NCBI RefSeq assembly: GCF_004027225.2
Contig: NC_044277.2
Coordinates: 102,913,725 to 102,977,724 of the forward strand
Direction: 5' to 3'
From: Strigops habroptila
Taxonomy: Eukaryota > Chordata > Aves > Psittaciformes > Psittacidae
Length of the DNA: 64,000 nucleotides
Positions 52,306 through 64,000 of the stretch are shown here, in pieces. Within the stretch, counting starts at the first letter, position 1; every line of letters starts with the position of its first letter. Position numbers and translations under genes: made by a program. A model generated the notes under the pieces. The model was given only the letters and a program-made list of their open reading frames with translations, ran no database searches and had not been told where the DNA came from.

Positions 52306-55300
52306 AACCACAGCTTCATAGTACATGAAAGTGTTGGCTAAAGATCCCTAAAAACCTCCATAACTCTTACCTGAGCTGATACAGGGAATTTAAAATTTGA
52401 CAAGGTTATGGATGGTGATATTTTTCTCCTCTGCTTTACTTCACATTCTGACAACATAATATCTCCCTTTTCATTCCTCCACTTGGTTTTTGTTTTTTTT
52501 TTTTTTAGTGGAATAGTGTTCCTCATTCAGTCCTGGCCTTGGACTAGATTTACTGGGAAAATACTGTGTATAGTAGATTTTGTCACCTATCTGCTTACCC
52601 TCTCTTTCCCTTGTACTTACAAATGTAGTAAAGTGGTGCAGATACAGCCCTCTGTCAGCTTGCAGAGATACTGAACATTGACTTTTCATTTCAAACTTTG
52701 TCTTCTGTCTCTTAGTTTTTGATCCAATTCATTTGTTTTCTATATCACAGTACACGTAGGAGTATTTTCTTCTATTTTTTGGCATCTGTCTGTAATCACA
52801 AATGCATTCAACCCTTGTGGAAGCTTTTGATTTTAATTCTTTTGTGTGAAACATATAAAAAAAACTCCACAGAACCTCTACAAAACTTCTGGAGAGCACA
52901 CTTCAGCATTTTGCTGCCTATTCATGTGAAGTGTACATCTAAACAAGTGGTACCAAATATGCTTTTAGTTACATGCTATGCAACCTACAGCCCTAAGAGC
53001 ATGGGTCTGCGTGACTGGTCAGACACAGAGACATGGAAGGAGGCTATCTGAAGATGTTTAAGAGCTAGCACGCATGTTTATTGCTAGGCATTGCCTCCTG
53101 TCTCGTCTTTGTTGGGATGCTCATGGGCTTGGCATCGTCCCCAGGCAAATTTGACAGCATTCAAATTCTCCCCTCTCCTCTAGTCCACAGCTCCAAGTGC
53201 TCCTGATGTGCTTTTCCTTCCCTCAGACCATACGGGCAGCACAAACCAGGTACTGTGGATCTTGGAGGCTTTCAGATCCTCTTCCTAGTGCAAAGCAGCT
53301 ACCTAGCAGAGGGCTTCGTTGATATTTCAGTGGCTTTTTCTCAAGAAGGAAAAAGCTGTACTATCAAAATCGGACACATTTTCTGTGCTGTGGTGACTGC
53401 TGAGTCCTGACTGAGAGATTTCTTCTTTGACTTGTCTTGAGCACGGGGAGAAGCACTGATAGGAGCCTACCAGACACACTTGAGTTTAAGGAGACTACTT
53501 CCCTCCTAGCACCTTGTTGTATGGTTTTCTATGACCTCCTCCCAGCCCCTCTGTACCTCCTGCAAAATAGCTCAAGCCCAGAGTTCAGGGCTGTATTCAC
53601 TGTCACATCGTGGATTAGCCAAATTTCTCAATAAAAAAGTTGGCCTCTTGATCTCTGCCCCCTCTACCCACCGGCCATCCACACAATTAACTCGTCCTGA
53701 TCCATTTTTAATCAAAGTTTTGCAAATGTCCTTCCAGGTGGTTATGAGGTAAGGTGGCAGGAGAGAGCTGGGCCAGAAGCGAGTGCCCAGTGGAAAGGGA
53801 GGGAAGGAGGGGAAGCAAGGAGACGGGAATACGCAAGAGCCTGTGAAACCCAGCAGAAGGGCTGGCAGCAGCAAATGCCAGGGGATAGCAAAGGAGAGCC
53901 AGATCCTCTGTCATGGGGTGAGCAACAGGAGAGTAACTGATTATTATAATTATTTGCAACCTCTTTTAGCAGGGAAGAACTAACTTGCAGTTCCATTTAT
54001 TCCCAAGCGTTCTTCCCTAATAATACGCTTAATACAGCCTGTTCCATCGCTTTTGTGAGGCATGTTTTTCATCTTCAAACTCAATTTCATCTATTAGAGA
54101 CTTCACTGTGTGTGACACAGTGTGCACACATCAAGTGCAGTAAGGATTTGTTTTAATTATTATGTATTACCAGGAGGTACAGTGTGTTTGTGCCGGTGAG
54201 CGAAAGGGCAAGGAGGGGGTGTTATCTATTTTGTTTCTGTGTCATGTATCACAACTGTAAGGTGATGGGGCTTTCTGAATGGCATTTTAGATTTGGAATC
54301 AGGAGGTTTAGTGGCTGTCAGTGCTTTGTGCCAGCCATAACACAGGGAGAAAGTCTCCAACCACAGAGCACCCGTGTGGCTGCAATAAATAGTCTGAGAT
54401 AACAGACACCTCTCCAGAGTTTTTATTAGAAAGTCAGCCAGAGGACTCTTCTCTGGGTAGTGACTAATGATATTTGAATGCTGCTCTTTATGCAAGTGTG
54501 ATATATGGCTTTTTTCAAATTTGAATGGATTTGTTGTAAGATGAGTCAAAATATCATTTCACTTTGGTCTTCGAAGGAGGAACAGAAGCTAGACTCAGAA
54601 ACTGTTTGTGAAGCTGACTCTAACTTATTTTATTTTTCTGAATGGGAAAATTTTCCTTTCCTCTGCACAGAAATGAGGAGGCCTTCTACCCTGCAGCTCT
54701 ATGCACTCAGTGCTCTCAGCTTTTTTGTCAGTGGTGTGATGTAGGTGTGGAAAGTAGAAGTTGGAGCATAATTTTTACTGGAATTTTTTTTTTTTTTCTT
54801 TTGGGATAGTTGCCCTTTTTTTTTTATTTTTTTTTATTTTTTAACCTGACAGGTGGAGCCATTGTGAATGTTTCCTCTGTTAGAATTGCTTGGAATGGAA
54901 GGGAGCAATGCAGAAACCTGAAAGATATTGGTAAATCAGACAAAGTGTGGAATGAAACAGCAGGAACGATGAGAAGCTTGAGAAATTGACTGGAAAGAAG
55001 ACATTGCAAGAATATTCTAGAGGAATTTTTGTATTTCCTCACTACTTGCATACAGAAACCTTAAAACTAAGGTCAATGCTGTGTGTTTTGAACAGTGTGG
55101 GAGACAGAGCATGGTCTTGTAGGAGACACAACAACTCATGGTGTTAGATTTTCATCTTCATAATGCTGCTGGAAATGTAAGCTTTAAGTGACACTGGTGG
55201 CTAGGACTGCTACCAAGCTTCTTGGTGTTCCTGGAAAGCCAGGAGCTCTAAAGCTGTTGGAGAGATTGAATTACTCTGGGTTGATGTAAACATAACCGAG

Positions 55301-55319
55301 ATGGATTAGTGAACATTAT

Positions 55320-55560
55320 TTCCTGGGCTGTGTTTAATAGAAGGTCCCTTCACCGGTGATGCGGAAAAGCAGACATTACTCCACTCTACAGTCATGGAAT
55401 TTTGCTGCCTGGGCTTTGTGTCACATCTAAAGACAACCATCAGAAGTGTCCCTACCGATTAATAATGTAATGTATAACAACCGTGCTGAGCAATATTTGT
55501 TATTAACCCTTTCCTGAAACCGATTAAGGGAATTCATTAGAGGAGTGCTTATTCTTTGAT
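55320..55560. promoter_or_regulatory. Candidate conserved noncoding patch in intron 6
   Basis: Non-repetitive sequence with local CpGs (CACCGGTGATGCGG, TACCGATTAATAATG, AACCGATTAAGG) and two copies of ACCGATTAA (about 55456 and 55519). It differs in texture from the AT-rich surroundings. No motif identifies a factor with confidence. Confidence 0.15.
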
Positions 55561-58500
55561 GCTATAGGTGTGTTAATACCAAGGAAGAAGTGATCAATAG
55601 TAGATGGAGGTAAACCTCTACTATTTTCCATCAAACTGGTACAAGTGCTATTTACAGTGATGTTATGGTAGTGTGAGCTTTGTCATACCCTCTACACAGC
55701 AAGGGGTGTGGGTTTGGGTGGTATTTTTCTGTCACTGGTACTTGAGCCTCTTTGGCTGAAGCAGTTGCCACCATCTCACTGTCTTTTGCTGGCAGACAAA
55801 ACTCTGTAAGAAGGTAATAAGCTGCTTGTGAGCACTCACTTTACAGGACTATTTTTCTTGAACTTGGCACCTCTAGAACAGCCTTGGAAAGACAACACTG
55901 GCATATGGATTCATCATACACCTATATAATGGCAACAGAATCAACCTAGCACAAGTAATACTATGTCAGGAGCATTGGAGATACAGGGTCTTAGTGTGTA
56001 TTTATAAGGGTCAGGCACAAACGTGTGTATGTTTTGGAGAAGATAGCATCTGGTTATTAGAAAACATATTTCTATTGAATTTTTGACTTCTGAGAACAGA
56101 CAAGAAATGTTCTGCATTATTGAAAAATAGATGAGTTTATTTGGCAACGATGGGGTAAATAATGTGACTGATCAGAAACTGATATGAAGCTGGAGTTATT
56201 CTGATCATTTCTTTTTAACTCTTTTAATACTATCAAGTAGTTATCTTAATATGGAAATTCCAGTAGAAAAGTTCCTAAAAGGCTTTGTATACACTATAAC
56301 TGTATTGTGACATCAACATTTCAGTGAAGCTGGTAAATGAAAAAGGAGTTTTATGTTCACGTTAGAGTTCACTCATGGAAAGCTGAGGCCATGGGTTAAT
56401 ATGATACCAAGGTGGTTTGTTCTTAAAAGCAAGAGTAATGACTGTTTGCTTCTTAAAGACCTCTGGTTTGCCTGGCATGCTTGATTGAAATCCAGACCAA
56501 CTTTCTTTGATTGTCGTGTGCATTTTTGATAATACAGTGATTGATTTGTCTCTTTGGGTACAATACTATAATCCCTGTTTCATTTATCAGTAGGAGTCAG
56601 CAAACCAGCTCTTCCTTGGGCTGAGGTTTGGCACAGTAGCTGTGATGCTCTGTTGCGCAGTTGCAGACTGTGTGGTAAAGATATCCCCTCCCAGCAGCAT
56701 TTAAGCATCGGTTCCTCAGCATGCACTTCATAGTACTCTTTGGCACCTACCATATTGCTTTTCTTAGAAATATAAAGGTTTCAGACAAAAGCAGACTACA
56801 GAATGTTATCAGCCCTTGAGATTTTAAATTTCTTCTTTGTACACAGAGTCTACTTTTCCTTCTTATTTCTGTGCTCTGACTCTGTTCTCACCTTCTGATT
56901 TGACTGCACGGGAGGTGTTGGTTCGGTCTTAAACCAGCACTGTGCTCCAGAGCTTCAGTCATCCCTCAGAGATCGTGGTCTGATTTGTGTCACTAAATCT
57001 GTGTATCCCAAATAAGATACTATCTGTCCTGAGAAAAGCAGAAGTGGAGGGTGAAAAGAAACTGAAGACATTCCTCCTTCTTTGGTGATTGATCACAGAT
57101 CTTTAACCATATTGAACACCTTGGTGTTGCTGTCAGTCAAGATGTTTCCACAGAAAGCCCACATGTAAAACAAAGCGGAAAAGCATACCTTCTGAGCAGG
57201 ATATATGCTCTGATAACTTGTGAACACTATCACGTGCCCTCATAACCACAAGCTCATGGACAGTAATTCCCTTTTGGCATGCAGCAGGGCAGGGCTTTTC
57301 CACCGCTTGCAGCTTACTGAGAAAGCCATAGCACATCTGTTCGGTGGCTTGAGCCATTGAGCATTCTTTGCATAGCCTGCCTGGATAAGCTGTCACTTCT
57401 GATTTTTAAAACATTTCACAGCAGAGGGTTAGCCTAGAACGGAGAACCTCTTCTGATCATCATCTGCAGAGGCCTCTCTGCTCACAAACACATGCTGCAT
57501 AATGCTGCCACCGTCAAGTCTTATGTCAACAGGGGATCATGTCCTCTCTGCTGCAGCAATTTACACCTGATTATTTACCTGCCATCAGTGAGCAGCTGGC
57601 CTCCGTTTTGCATGTATTATGTTTCTAGATCAATGCTTTTATCCATTCTGCCATGCTGCCATACAGGTTTTAGAGATGCTCCTTAGAGCACCTCCTTTTC
57701 TTCAGACTCTCTCTGGAAAACTGATTTTGCTTATCCTTTTGAGAAGTTGGCTTCCTGTTCTGTTTCTCTGAATGTTAGGTTTTGTTAACTGGGGATGGAA
57801 GAGAGAGTTTGTACACAAAGGCTCTCATTAGCCTTAGGGGATGTTAAGTTCCTTAAGCCTCATTGATAGTCAACCAGGGAATGATCCAGAGCACTTAAAT
57901 TTAGCTTACTCCTCCGAATCTCCCTTGAGAAGTGTCTGTCTCTCTCTCTCCATTGTCGTTATAGATGACTGTGTTGATAAATATTTGTCTTCATGAATAC
58001 TTCCTTGTTTGTTTGATATTTAACAGCATTTTTCTTTTGCTTTATACTGTGTGTTTTCTATGCTGAGCAGAATCCACCAGACTAGGGGAGTGGGCTGCTT
58101 TGTTAGTATTATTGCATTTTGACCTGTGGCTGGTTACAATTCTAAGCTATGAGTCAGGAATTTCTACCACAAATTTCAATTAATACATGTCTCAACAGTA
58201 TAGAGTCTAAAACTTACAGGCAAGCTTATGATTTGGTTTCAGTTCATAGCGCATTACTGAATTCAGTAACAATGTTCTCGGTTTAGAAGAGCAAGGGACA
58301 TTGACCATGGATCCTACAAACATTGCCCACAGCCCTGATGCCAGCTTATTAAACTGGTCAGATTTGCAATAGAAACAGCAAGTGTTTAAAGAGCTTTGAA
58401 AAAATATATTTGTTTTTACAATTTGTAGAAATTAAAATTAGCAAAGCAAAGCAAAAGTGTGCCATTCATCTCTCAGTAACTGTCCCAATTGAATATGCTG

Positions 58501-58577
58501 GTTGATAGATGATATTTTTAAATGTTTTCATTTCCAGAATGTACTTGTTAAAAGCCATTTCTCTATATCTGTTGCAG

Positions 58578-58641
58578 TGAACTATTTCATAAAAAATGGT
58601 ACAGAAGATGTGTTACTGTGCGGCAATAGCACTGATGCTGG
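58578..58641 (+). CDS. SCN5A: Sodium channel alpha subunit, coding exon 7 (S5-pore loop)
   Basis: This 64-nt exon, equal to human exon 8, encodes residues 310-331: VNYFIKNGTEDVLLCGNSTD then AG. The DVLLCGNS.DAG motif with its loop cysteine is diagnostic for Nav domain I. Two N-glycosylation sequons (NGT, NST) are present. The first codon is split G|TG and gives Val where mammals usually have Glu. The exon ends GG|GTAAGT in phase 2. It is far too short to stand out as an open frame and was found from its motif and splice sites. The open frame across all exons stays intact to this point (992 nt). Confidence 0.95.
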
Positions 58642-61600
58642 GTAAGTACTTTAAAAATATCTTCTGGTTTGTTTTTGTTGCATTGTTCAGTTGTTGGGGG
58701 TTTTTTTTCCTACATTTTCCTTCAGTTCTGTCCGCTTTCACCAGCATGAGGTAGATATTTCAACTTCCTTGTGTCAGTCATAATAGGAGAGAGGATAATT
58801 ACAATACTGTGCATAGTGATACAATTTTCTGAACTGCAGGGAATAGAAATTTGTGTGTCACTTATTCATGTCTAAAATTTTTAGGGGCTTTATTACACTG
58901 CTTTTTCAATATGTTTAAATTTCGCAGTATAAAAAAAAATAGCGAAAACTAAGTAACACTTTGGCTGAATGGTTGGAGAGTATTTTCAAGGAAATGAAAC
59001 GGGGGTGGAGACAGAACAGCTGGAGGGATTTAGACTGACGATGAATTCTGGGCTTTTGGCAAAGGAAGATAAACAAATCAACAACTCTGAGTCCCCAAAA
59101 TAGCATGCTTTGGAGGTGGGAAGGTACTCAGTTTTAAGTTGTGATCTGCATTTGTACATGATATGTTTATAGGCTATGTGTGGCTTCATTTTCTCATAGT
59201 ATAGACAGTAAAGGGAACCAGAATAATTCCTGTGGCATACAAACTTACTCTGCTTAAAGGACTTTATTGATATCCCTACTATTCGTAGATGCTGACTGTT
59301 CCTCCTGTCCTCCTGCATCCAGTCCTCAGGGTCTAAGCACATTGTCCAACAGTGTGATTTTATTTGGCAGGTTCTCATGATCTTGATGGAAATGGAAGAG
59401 TTCAGATGGGATGGATAGAGATGGGATCATAACCTGCGCAAGGACTGTAGGCTGCTAGGACTTGTAGAAAAAGGAAGAAAATACCTTAGAGTGGTGGGAT
59501 AGATGACCTTTGAGCTGAATACGTGAGAGTATTTGAACCAGGGAGGTGGATGACCTAGATCAAGTGAGGGGAGCAGGTGAGATGATCTACTGAGGGAGAG
59601 GTTCTCAGTTGGTGGAACTAAATATGGAAGATTGAAAAAAGTAGGGTTTAAATTAGGAGTACCTTTATGTGAAAAGAGGCATGTGTGCACCAGGAAACGA
59701 CAGAAAGGTGAAAGGAAGATGAAAACTAAATTTTCTTTTGGACAGGAGGGCAAGAAAAGCCATGGGGTCCTGAGAGACACTTCGCTTTCTGCTGCCACCA
59801 TCTATATCTGTATTTACATGAGACAAAGAGAAAGCTGAAGTGTCAGCCTTCCCTCTGCATGTTTTGTGTGTCTGATCTCTATTGCCAGTCTAATTTAGAC
59901 TGTAAGCTCCTTGGGCAGAGGGCCATGTTTTCCTCTTTCTTTGTTCCACAGAAGGTACAATGTCAGCATTCATTAATTAAGTGCTTTGTTGATTGTAATA
60001 CATAGCATTTATCCAGGCTCAGGCTAGACTCCAAGACTATTGAGATGTTTCCCGGGGATCCCGGTGTTTGGCAATCTACCTATGCTGGTGGACTTCAGCC
60101 TTTACTAGCCAATAAACGGTAATACTGAGAAAAAAATGTTCTGCACAGCAGCCATATTTTGCACATCACAAAATATTATTCATTGTTCTGTCTGACCTAA
60201 CTGTGGTGGGGACAGGCTGCTAAAATCATAAGCAATGTTGAAAGGGTTGATTAGATTATGGATAGTTTGTGAGGCACAGTTTAGGGACTACTGTGTTGGA
60301 ATTGTCCAAGTGATGGGAAGTTACATACCAATCCAATATCCATTGAGTATCCATATGTTGGTAGCCTGTATGGATTTAAGGGTTGGGTTCTAAGCAAGAC
60401 ATTTTAGCAAAACCATCCACATTTTCTTCCCTAGAAAGTCAATAAATTGAAATGTGTCAGCAAAAATCCACAACTGGATAAAACCTCCGATGGAGGCACT
60501 ATGCCCATGAGAGAGTCACAGCCTGAAACAGCCAGGGGAGAACTCACAGCTTTTGTGTACAGGAAGATGAAAATGTCACACCCACACCTTGTGCCCTCGT
60601 GCTTGTTTTGATACATACATCAAAACTATCAGTGTTTGTGCCATTAAGGGAAACCCATTTTTCCTTTATGCATCGGTTTTCTTATTCAGCCACTTGCTGA
60701 TTTAGATAAGTCTTTAATACGACTGGGTAAGGTTTGGTTTTAAATGTCTAAAAATGGGGACTAAATATTCCGACTTACACTGGTTTTTTGTAGCTCAGGA
60801 CTAGCAAGTTCTGTCTTATCTGTTATACCTTGCACAGAGTCCCTGCCAATCTTCCATTCCTATTGTTTAAAGACATGAAGATACTTAAGAAGATGATCGT
60901 AAGGCATAAGGGGATTTGCAAAGTCCTGTATTCCCACCTGTTAGAATAGGGAGGCCATCATTTATGGGCTGATGTATCTGACAGAATGGATTTGTTTTCT
61001 TCTCTTATCCTCCAATGGTCAAAGCCAAGAGCAAGTGCATTCAGTAGCAAAACACAAAATCTGAATGTGTGGGATCTTTTGGGACAGGTTGCACCACAGG
61101 ATCTGAGGAGGTGAGTGAAAGATGACAAATGAGGATGCTCAAATTGGGAACTCATCAAGGCATCAGGCAGGTAGGGTAGGGAAAGATGGCTGGCAAGGCT
61201 ATATCTGACTGTTCATAGCATTTGTGGAGCTTGCCTCTGCTCCCAGTTTGGAGCTTGAATTTATTAGCCTCTAGGGTACGTTGAGGACCCAAAGGAATTG
61301 TTGGGAAGGACAGTGTCATGTATGCACTCCTGGAGGGATTCCTTGTTAGAGTGAGTGATATCTGTGTTGTGGCCAGGATGTTAAATCTCGAGGTAATTGA
61401 AAAACCCATTTTAGTGCATTTTTAAAAGCATGTTAATGACACTCTGAGGTTTAGCTGGTTACTGTTACTGTAGAAGAGTAAAAATAAAAAAAAAATACTC
61501 TAAGTAGATATACTATGGCAATTATGAGGTGATGAGGCTCAGATGGTCTAATGTAAGAGTGTGTAGTGATGGAGACTGCAGCCTGAGCTGGAGTAGCAAG

Positions 61601-64000
61601 CCAAAATCAGCAGGGAAATGATCATCAGTGGATACTATATCACAGACAACCTAATTATCTCTAAGGTGGGGGGTTTATTGCATTACTAGGAGGGACTGTT
61701 TTCTGAACAAGCACCCAAACTGCCAATAAAGCAGGAGGTAATGGATCTAGCTAATATTGATTCTAGTTCAGAAGGGATCTGACCAGGTGTATGTCACCCA
61801 GCAGCAGCAAACCTGTCTTTAGTACTTTACCTGGCAGATGGAAAAAAAAATCTATTTATTTATGTTTTTAGGTATGCTCAAGCAACCTCAAGAAGCTACT
61901 ATAAAAATCACGCTGAAGAGGCATGTTAGGAATGTCAGGAGATGGCATATTAGTTGCACAAGGGCTAACCTGTCTGTGGAGTTTCCTGTGTGATGCCTTT
62001 TTGTGGAATTACTCATGTTTCTAGATGTATGTCAGGGTTAAATTTTGTTGTTCTTTTTTTGGATGTGACTGCACTGGGATTTATCCAACTTGGTTCTCTT
62101 TGCAATTTCAGCTTCTTTGATTTGATTAAAATAAATGGAGAAAGCTCAGATAGTCTGATTTTCAAAGGATTTACAAATTCTACAAATTTGCTTTTCAATT
62201 TAATTCCCAGTGTATAGCTTACCCAATTTTGAACACCTTATTTTAGCCCTGAGGAGTGTCCAGCAAAGATCTGGTACAATCATCAAATATTTGGAAGATC
62301 TTAGCTTGGAGCAGAAGCTCAAAGCTGCTTCAGCCTTTGTGAAATCCAGTCTTAGCATCAAGTGGACTATGCTTTGCAAGGGCTACAGAACAGTAGGTGA
62401 CAGCAAGCAGCACCATACATTGTCCATAATTAGTCATCATGGGCCTTTTGAAGGCATCTGCCCTACTGTGTGAAATTTTGCCCTTGAGGGCAAAATTAAC
62501 ACATCTCCATAGGTGACAGTGCCAAAGGGAAGGCATTGGATGCAATGCTTCAGGGTGTGTTCAGGGACCTACAGCAAGGACAAAGACCAGCACTCAGTGC
62601 CTAGCCCCAGGCAATGGTACAGGGCCAACACCAGGCAAGAAGCAAGGGAACCTCCAAAGGCACTGCTCTCAGGAGGAGATGCAGTCCTGTCCCGTCTTCA
62701 GATCCAATGAGGCATCCTGCTAGAGCACATCAGCAGTGCCTCTACCAAGGCATCGCCCAGCTCCTGTCATCATAGCCTATCTCCCAGTGTGTGGGCTGAG
62801 GGAGCCGCTTCATGTCAGGCCGCACCAACCTGCTTCATGCCGCCCATGCAATTACAGCTCGCTCCTTCTCTATGACTATTAACCATTCATTTTCATGAGA
62901 TGACCAGTACTTACTGCAGAGTCCTGTGCTTCCCCACAGAGTAAAGACTTATGGGGGCTGCAGCATCTTCGAATTATCTGTCCATGGGAAAGGAAGATAC
63001 ATTTCCTTTGTGAAAGCATTTTCACTTTTATCCTGCTGTAATTTCACAGCGACATTTTTCTGATGTGCTTAGACTGCTGGTTTTTCTTCCCCTTCTGCCT
63101 GAAGGTTTGGAAGAGCAATAAAAACAGCAAGGAAATTTGTCCATTAGGAGAAAGAGAAACAGACAAGATGCTATCAACATACAGAGTAAACAAGCAGACA
63201 AAAAAGAGAAACTTATATTTGTTCTTTTCACTGTTTTGCCTGCAACTACAATAGGGAGCTGGCTTTTCAGAAAAGAGTGCATGTTTTAAGTCAATTGTGT
63301 CCCCTTTGGATCTCAAGGTCAGACTGCTTAATTTTTTTTTCCCCTTTCACATGATATGTGCTGTATATTCAGCTCATGGGCAGGAATAGTCTACGAGATC
63401 ATATTGACAATGAAAGCACATTTGCATTATGTCTGTACTGATATTACCAAAAAGACTAGTGAACAGGAAGGAAAAGCAGCCAGTAAAGCTACTTCAGGAT
63501 GCAACAAGAAAGCACCTTTGGCAGCTGCATCCTAGTAACTGTTGCTATAGAAACTTTAGCTACCTTTATCCTCACTATGACTTTGATTTTTCTTAACAGG
63601 GTACATTAAAATAATGTATAGTGTAGGGCAATATTCTATATGGTCTGGTAAATTCTACTGTCACTGAGCTTACTGCATATAAGAGGTGGAGGAGTGACCA
63701 TGTGGTGTAGTGCTCCTCAAAGTCCTAGAGTCCTAACTTTTTCTAAAGTATTATCAGGAAAAAACTTTGTTTCTTGTTGTGGCATTTTACTAAGGCAATT
63801 AATATCAACACATAAAATTGCACCAGGTGCCTGTTTTCATAGTCACCATGAGTACCAAAAGCAACATTTTTATCATAGTTTCTCCACGTCACCATACTGT
63901 CAGTGTACTCATTAAGGCATGTACAGTGATGCAGCACTTTGATCTCTCTGTGCTATAGTAACATTCCTTTGCCTTTATGAATGCTCCACGTGGTGATTTA
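58642..64000 (+). other. Intron after coding exon 7, continues beyond the window
   Basis: It starts GTAAGTACTT. The next exon should carry the domain I pore helix (a FRLMTQD-type motif), and nothing like it appears before 64000, so the intron is at least 5.36 kb. Apart from a possible ancient repeat near 59.9 kb, no element is recognised. Confidence 0.8.
59890..59990 (+). mobile_element. Possible ancient SINE/LINE tail (MIR/L2-like)
   Basis: TTTAGACTGTAAGCTCCTTG followed by GGCAGAGGGCCATGTTTTCC and GTACAATGTC resembles the 'gactgtaagctccttggggcagggac' block found at the 3' end of old amniote MIR/L2-type repeats. The copy is divergent and its edges cannot be set. Confidence 0.45.

Larger units (their letters stand above)
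43523..58577 (+). other. Intron (coding exons 6-7), GT-AG, 15055 bp
   Basis: It starts GTAAGC and ends ctctatatctgttgcag. It holds an ATT microsatellite just after the donor, two CR1 copies on opposite strands, a poly-T run and a possible conserved patch near 55.4 kb. No additional coding exon with channel motifs was seen. Confidence 0.85.

Noticed and set aside
58642..64000. Search for the next channel exon (domain I pore helix)
   Set aside because: No sequence encoding a pore-helix motif with an acceptor was found by eye on the + strand, so the exon is assumed to lie outside the window.

Overview
This is vertebrate nuclear DNA, most probably from a bird. It carries the 5' coding part of one voltage-gated sodium channel alpha-subunit gene on the + strand. 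It is best assigned to SCN5A (cardiac Nav1.5) and continues past the right edge. The avian assignment rests on several CR1 LINE fragments with the typical 3' tail (repeats of ATTCTRTGATTCTR), the lack of mammalian SINEs and L1, and large AT-rich introns around short conserved exons. There are no prokaryotic genes, CRISPR arrays, tRNAs or rRNAs that I can support.

Layout: 1-20205 lies upstream of the first coding exon and holds no recognisable coding exon. It is probably 5' intron and/or 5' flank, and contains one CR1 fragment, an unusual pair of inverted repeats, a CpG-enriched patch and several possible muscle or T-box motifs. The coding exons are 20258-20524 (with 52 nt of 5' UTR before it), 22228-22346, 27480-27569, 31023-31151, two alternative versions of one exon at 35149-35240 and 35379-35470, 43292-43522, and 58578-58641. 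Joined with one of the alternative exons they give 992 nt of continuous reading frame (330 codons plus 2 nt). This covers the cytoplasmic N-terminus, S1-S5 of domain I and part of the S5-pore loop. The next expected exon, which starts the domain I pore, was not found before position 64000.

Two features of gene architecture stand out. The second coding intron (22347-27479) is a minor-spliceosome AT-AC intron, with a perfect U12-type donor (ATATCCTTT), a perfect branch-point motif (TTCCTTAAT) 12 nt before the AC, and an AC end. The S3-S4 exon is duplicated: an upstream 'neonatal' type (lysine in the S3-S4 loop) and a downstream 'adult' type (aspartate there), separated by a 138-bp intron. Each is 92 nt, so including both or neither shifts the frame and meets a stop codon quickly.

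The rest is intron sequence with CR1 fragments (one about 0.9 kb on the minus strand with a broken reverse-transcriptase remnant), simple repeats and a 92-bp-period tandem duplication. I did not find evidence for an undescribed biological system. The most useful leads are splicing signals and candidate regulatory DNA, and these need comparative alignment.
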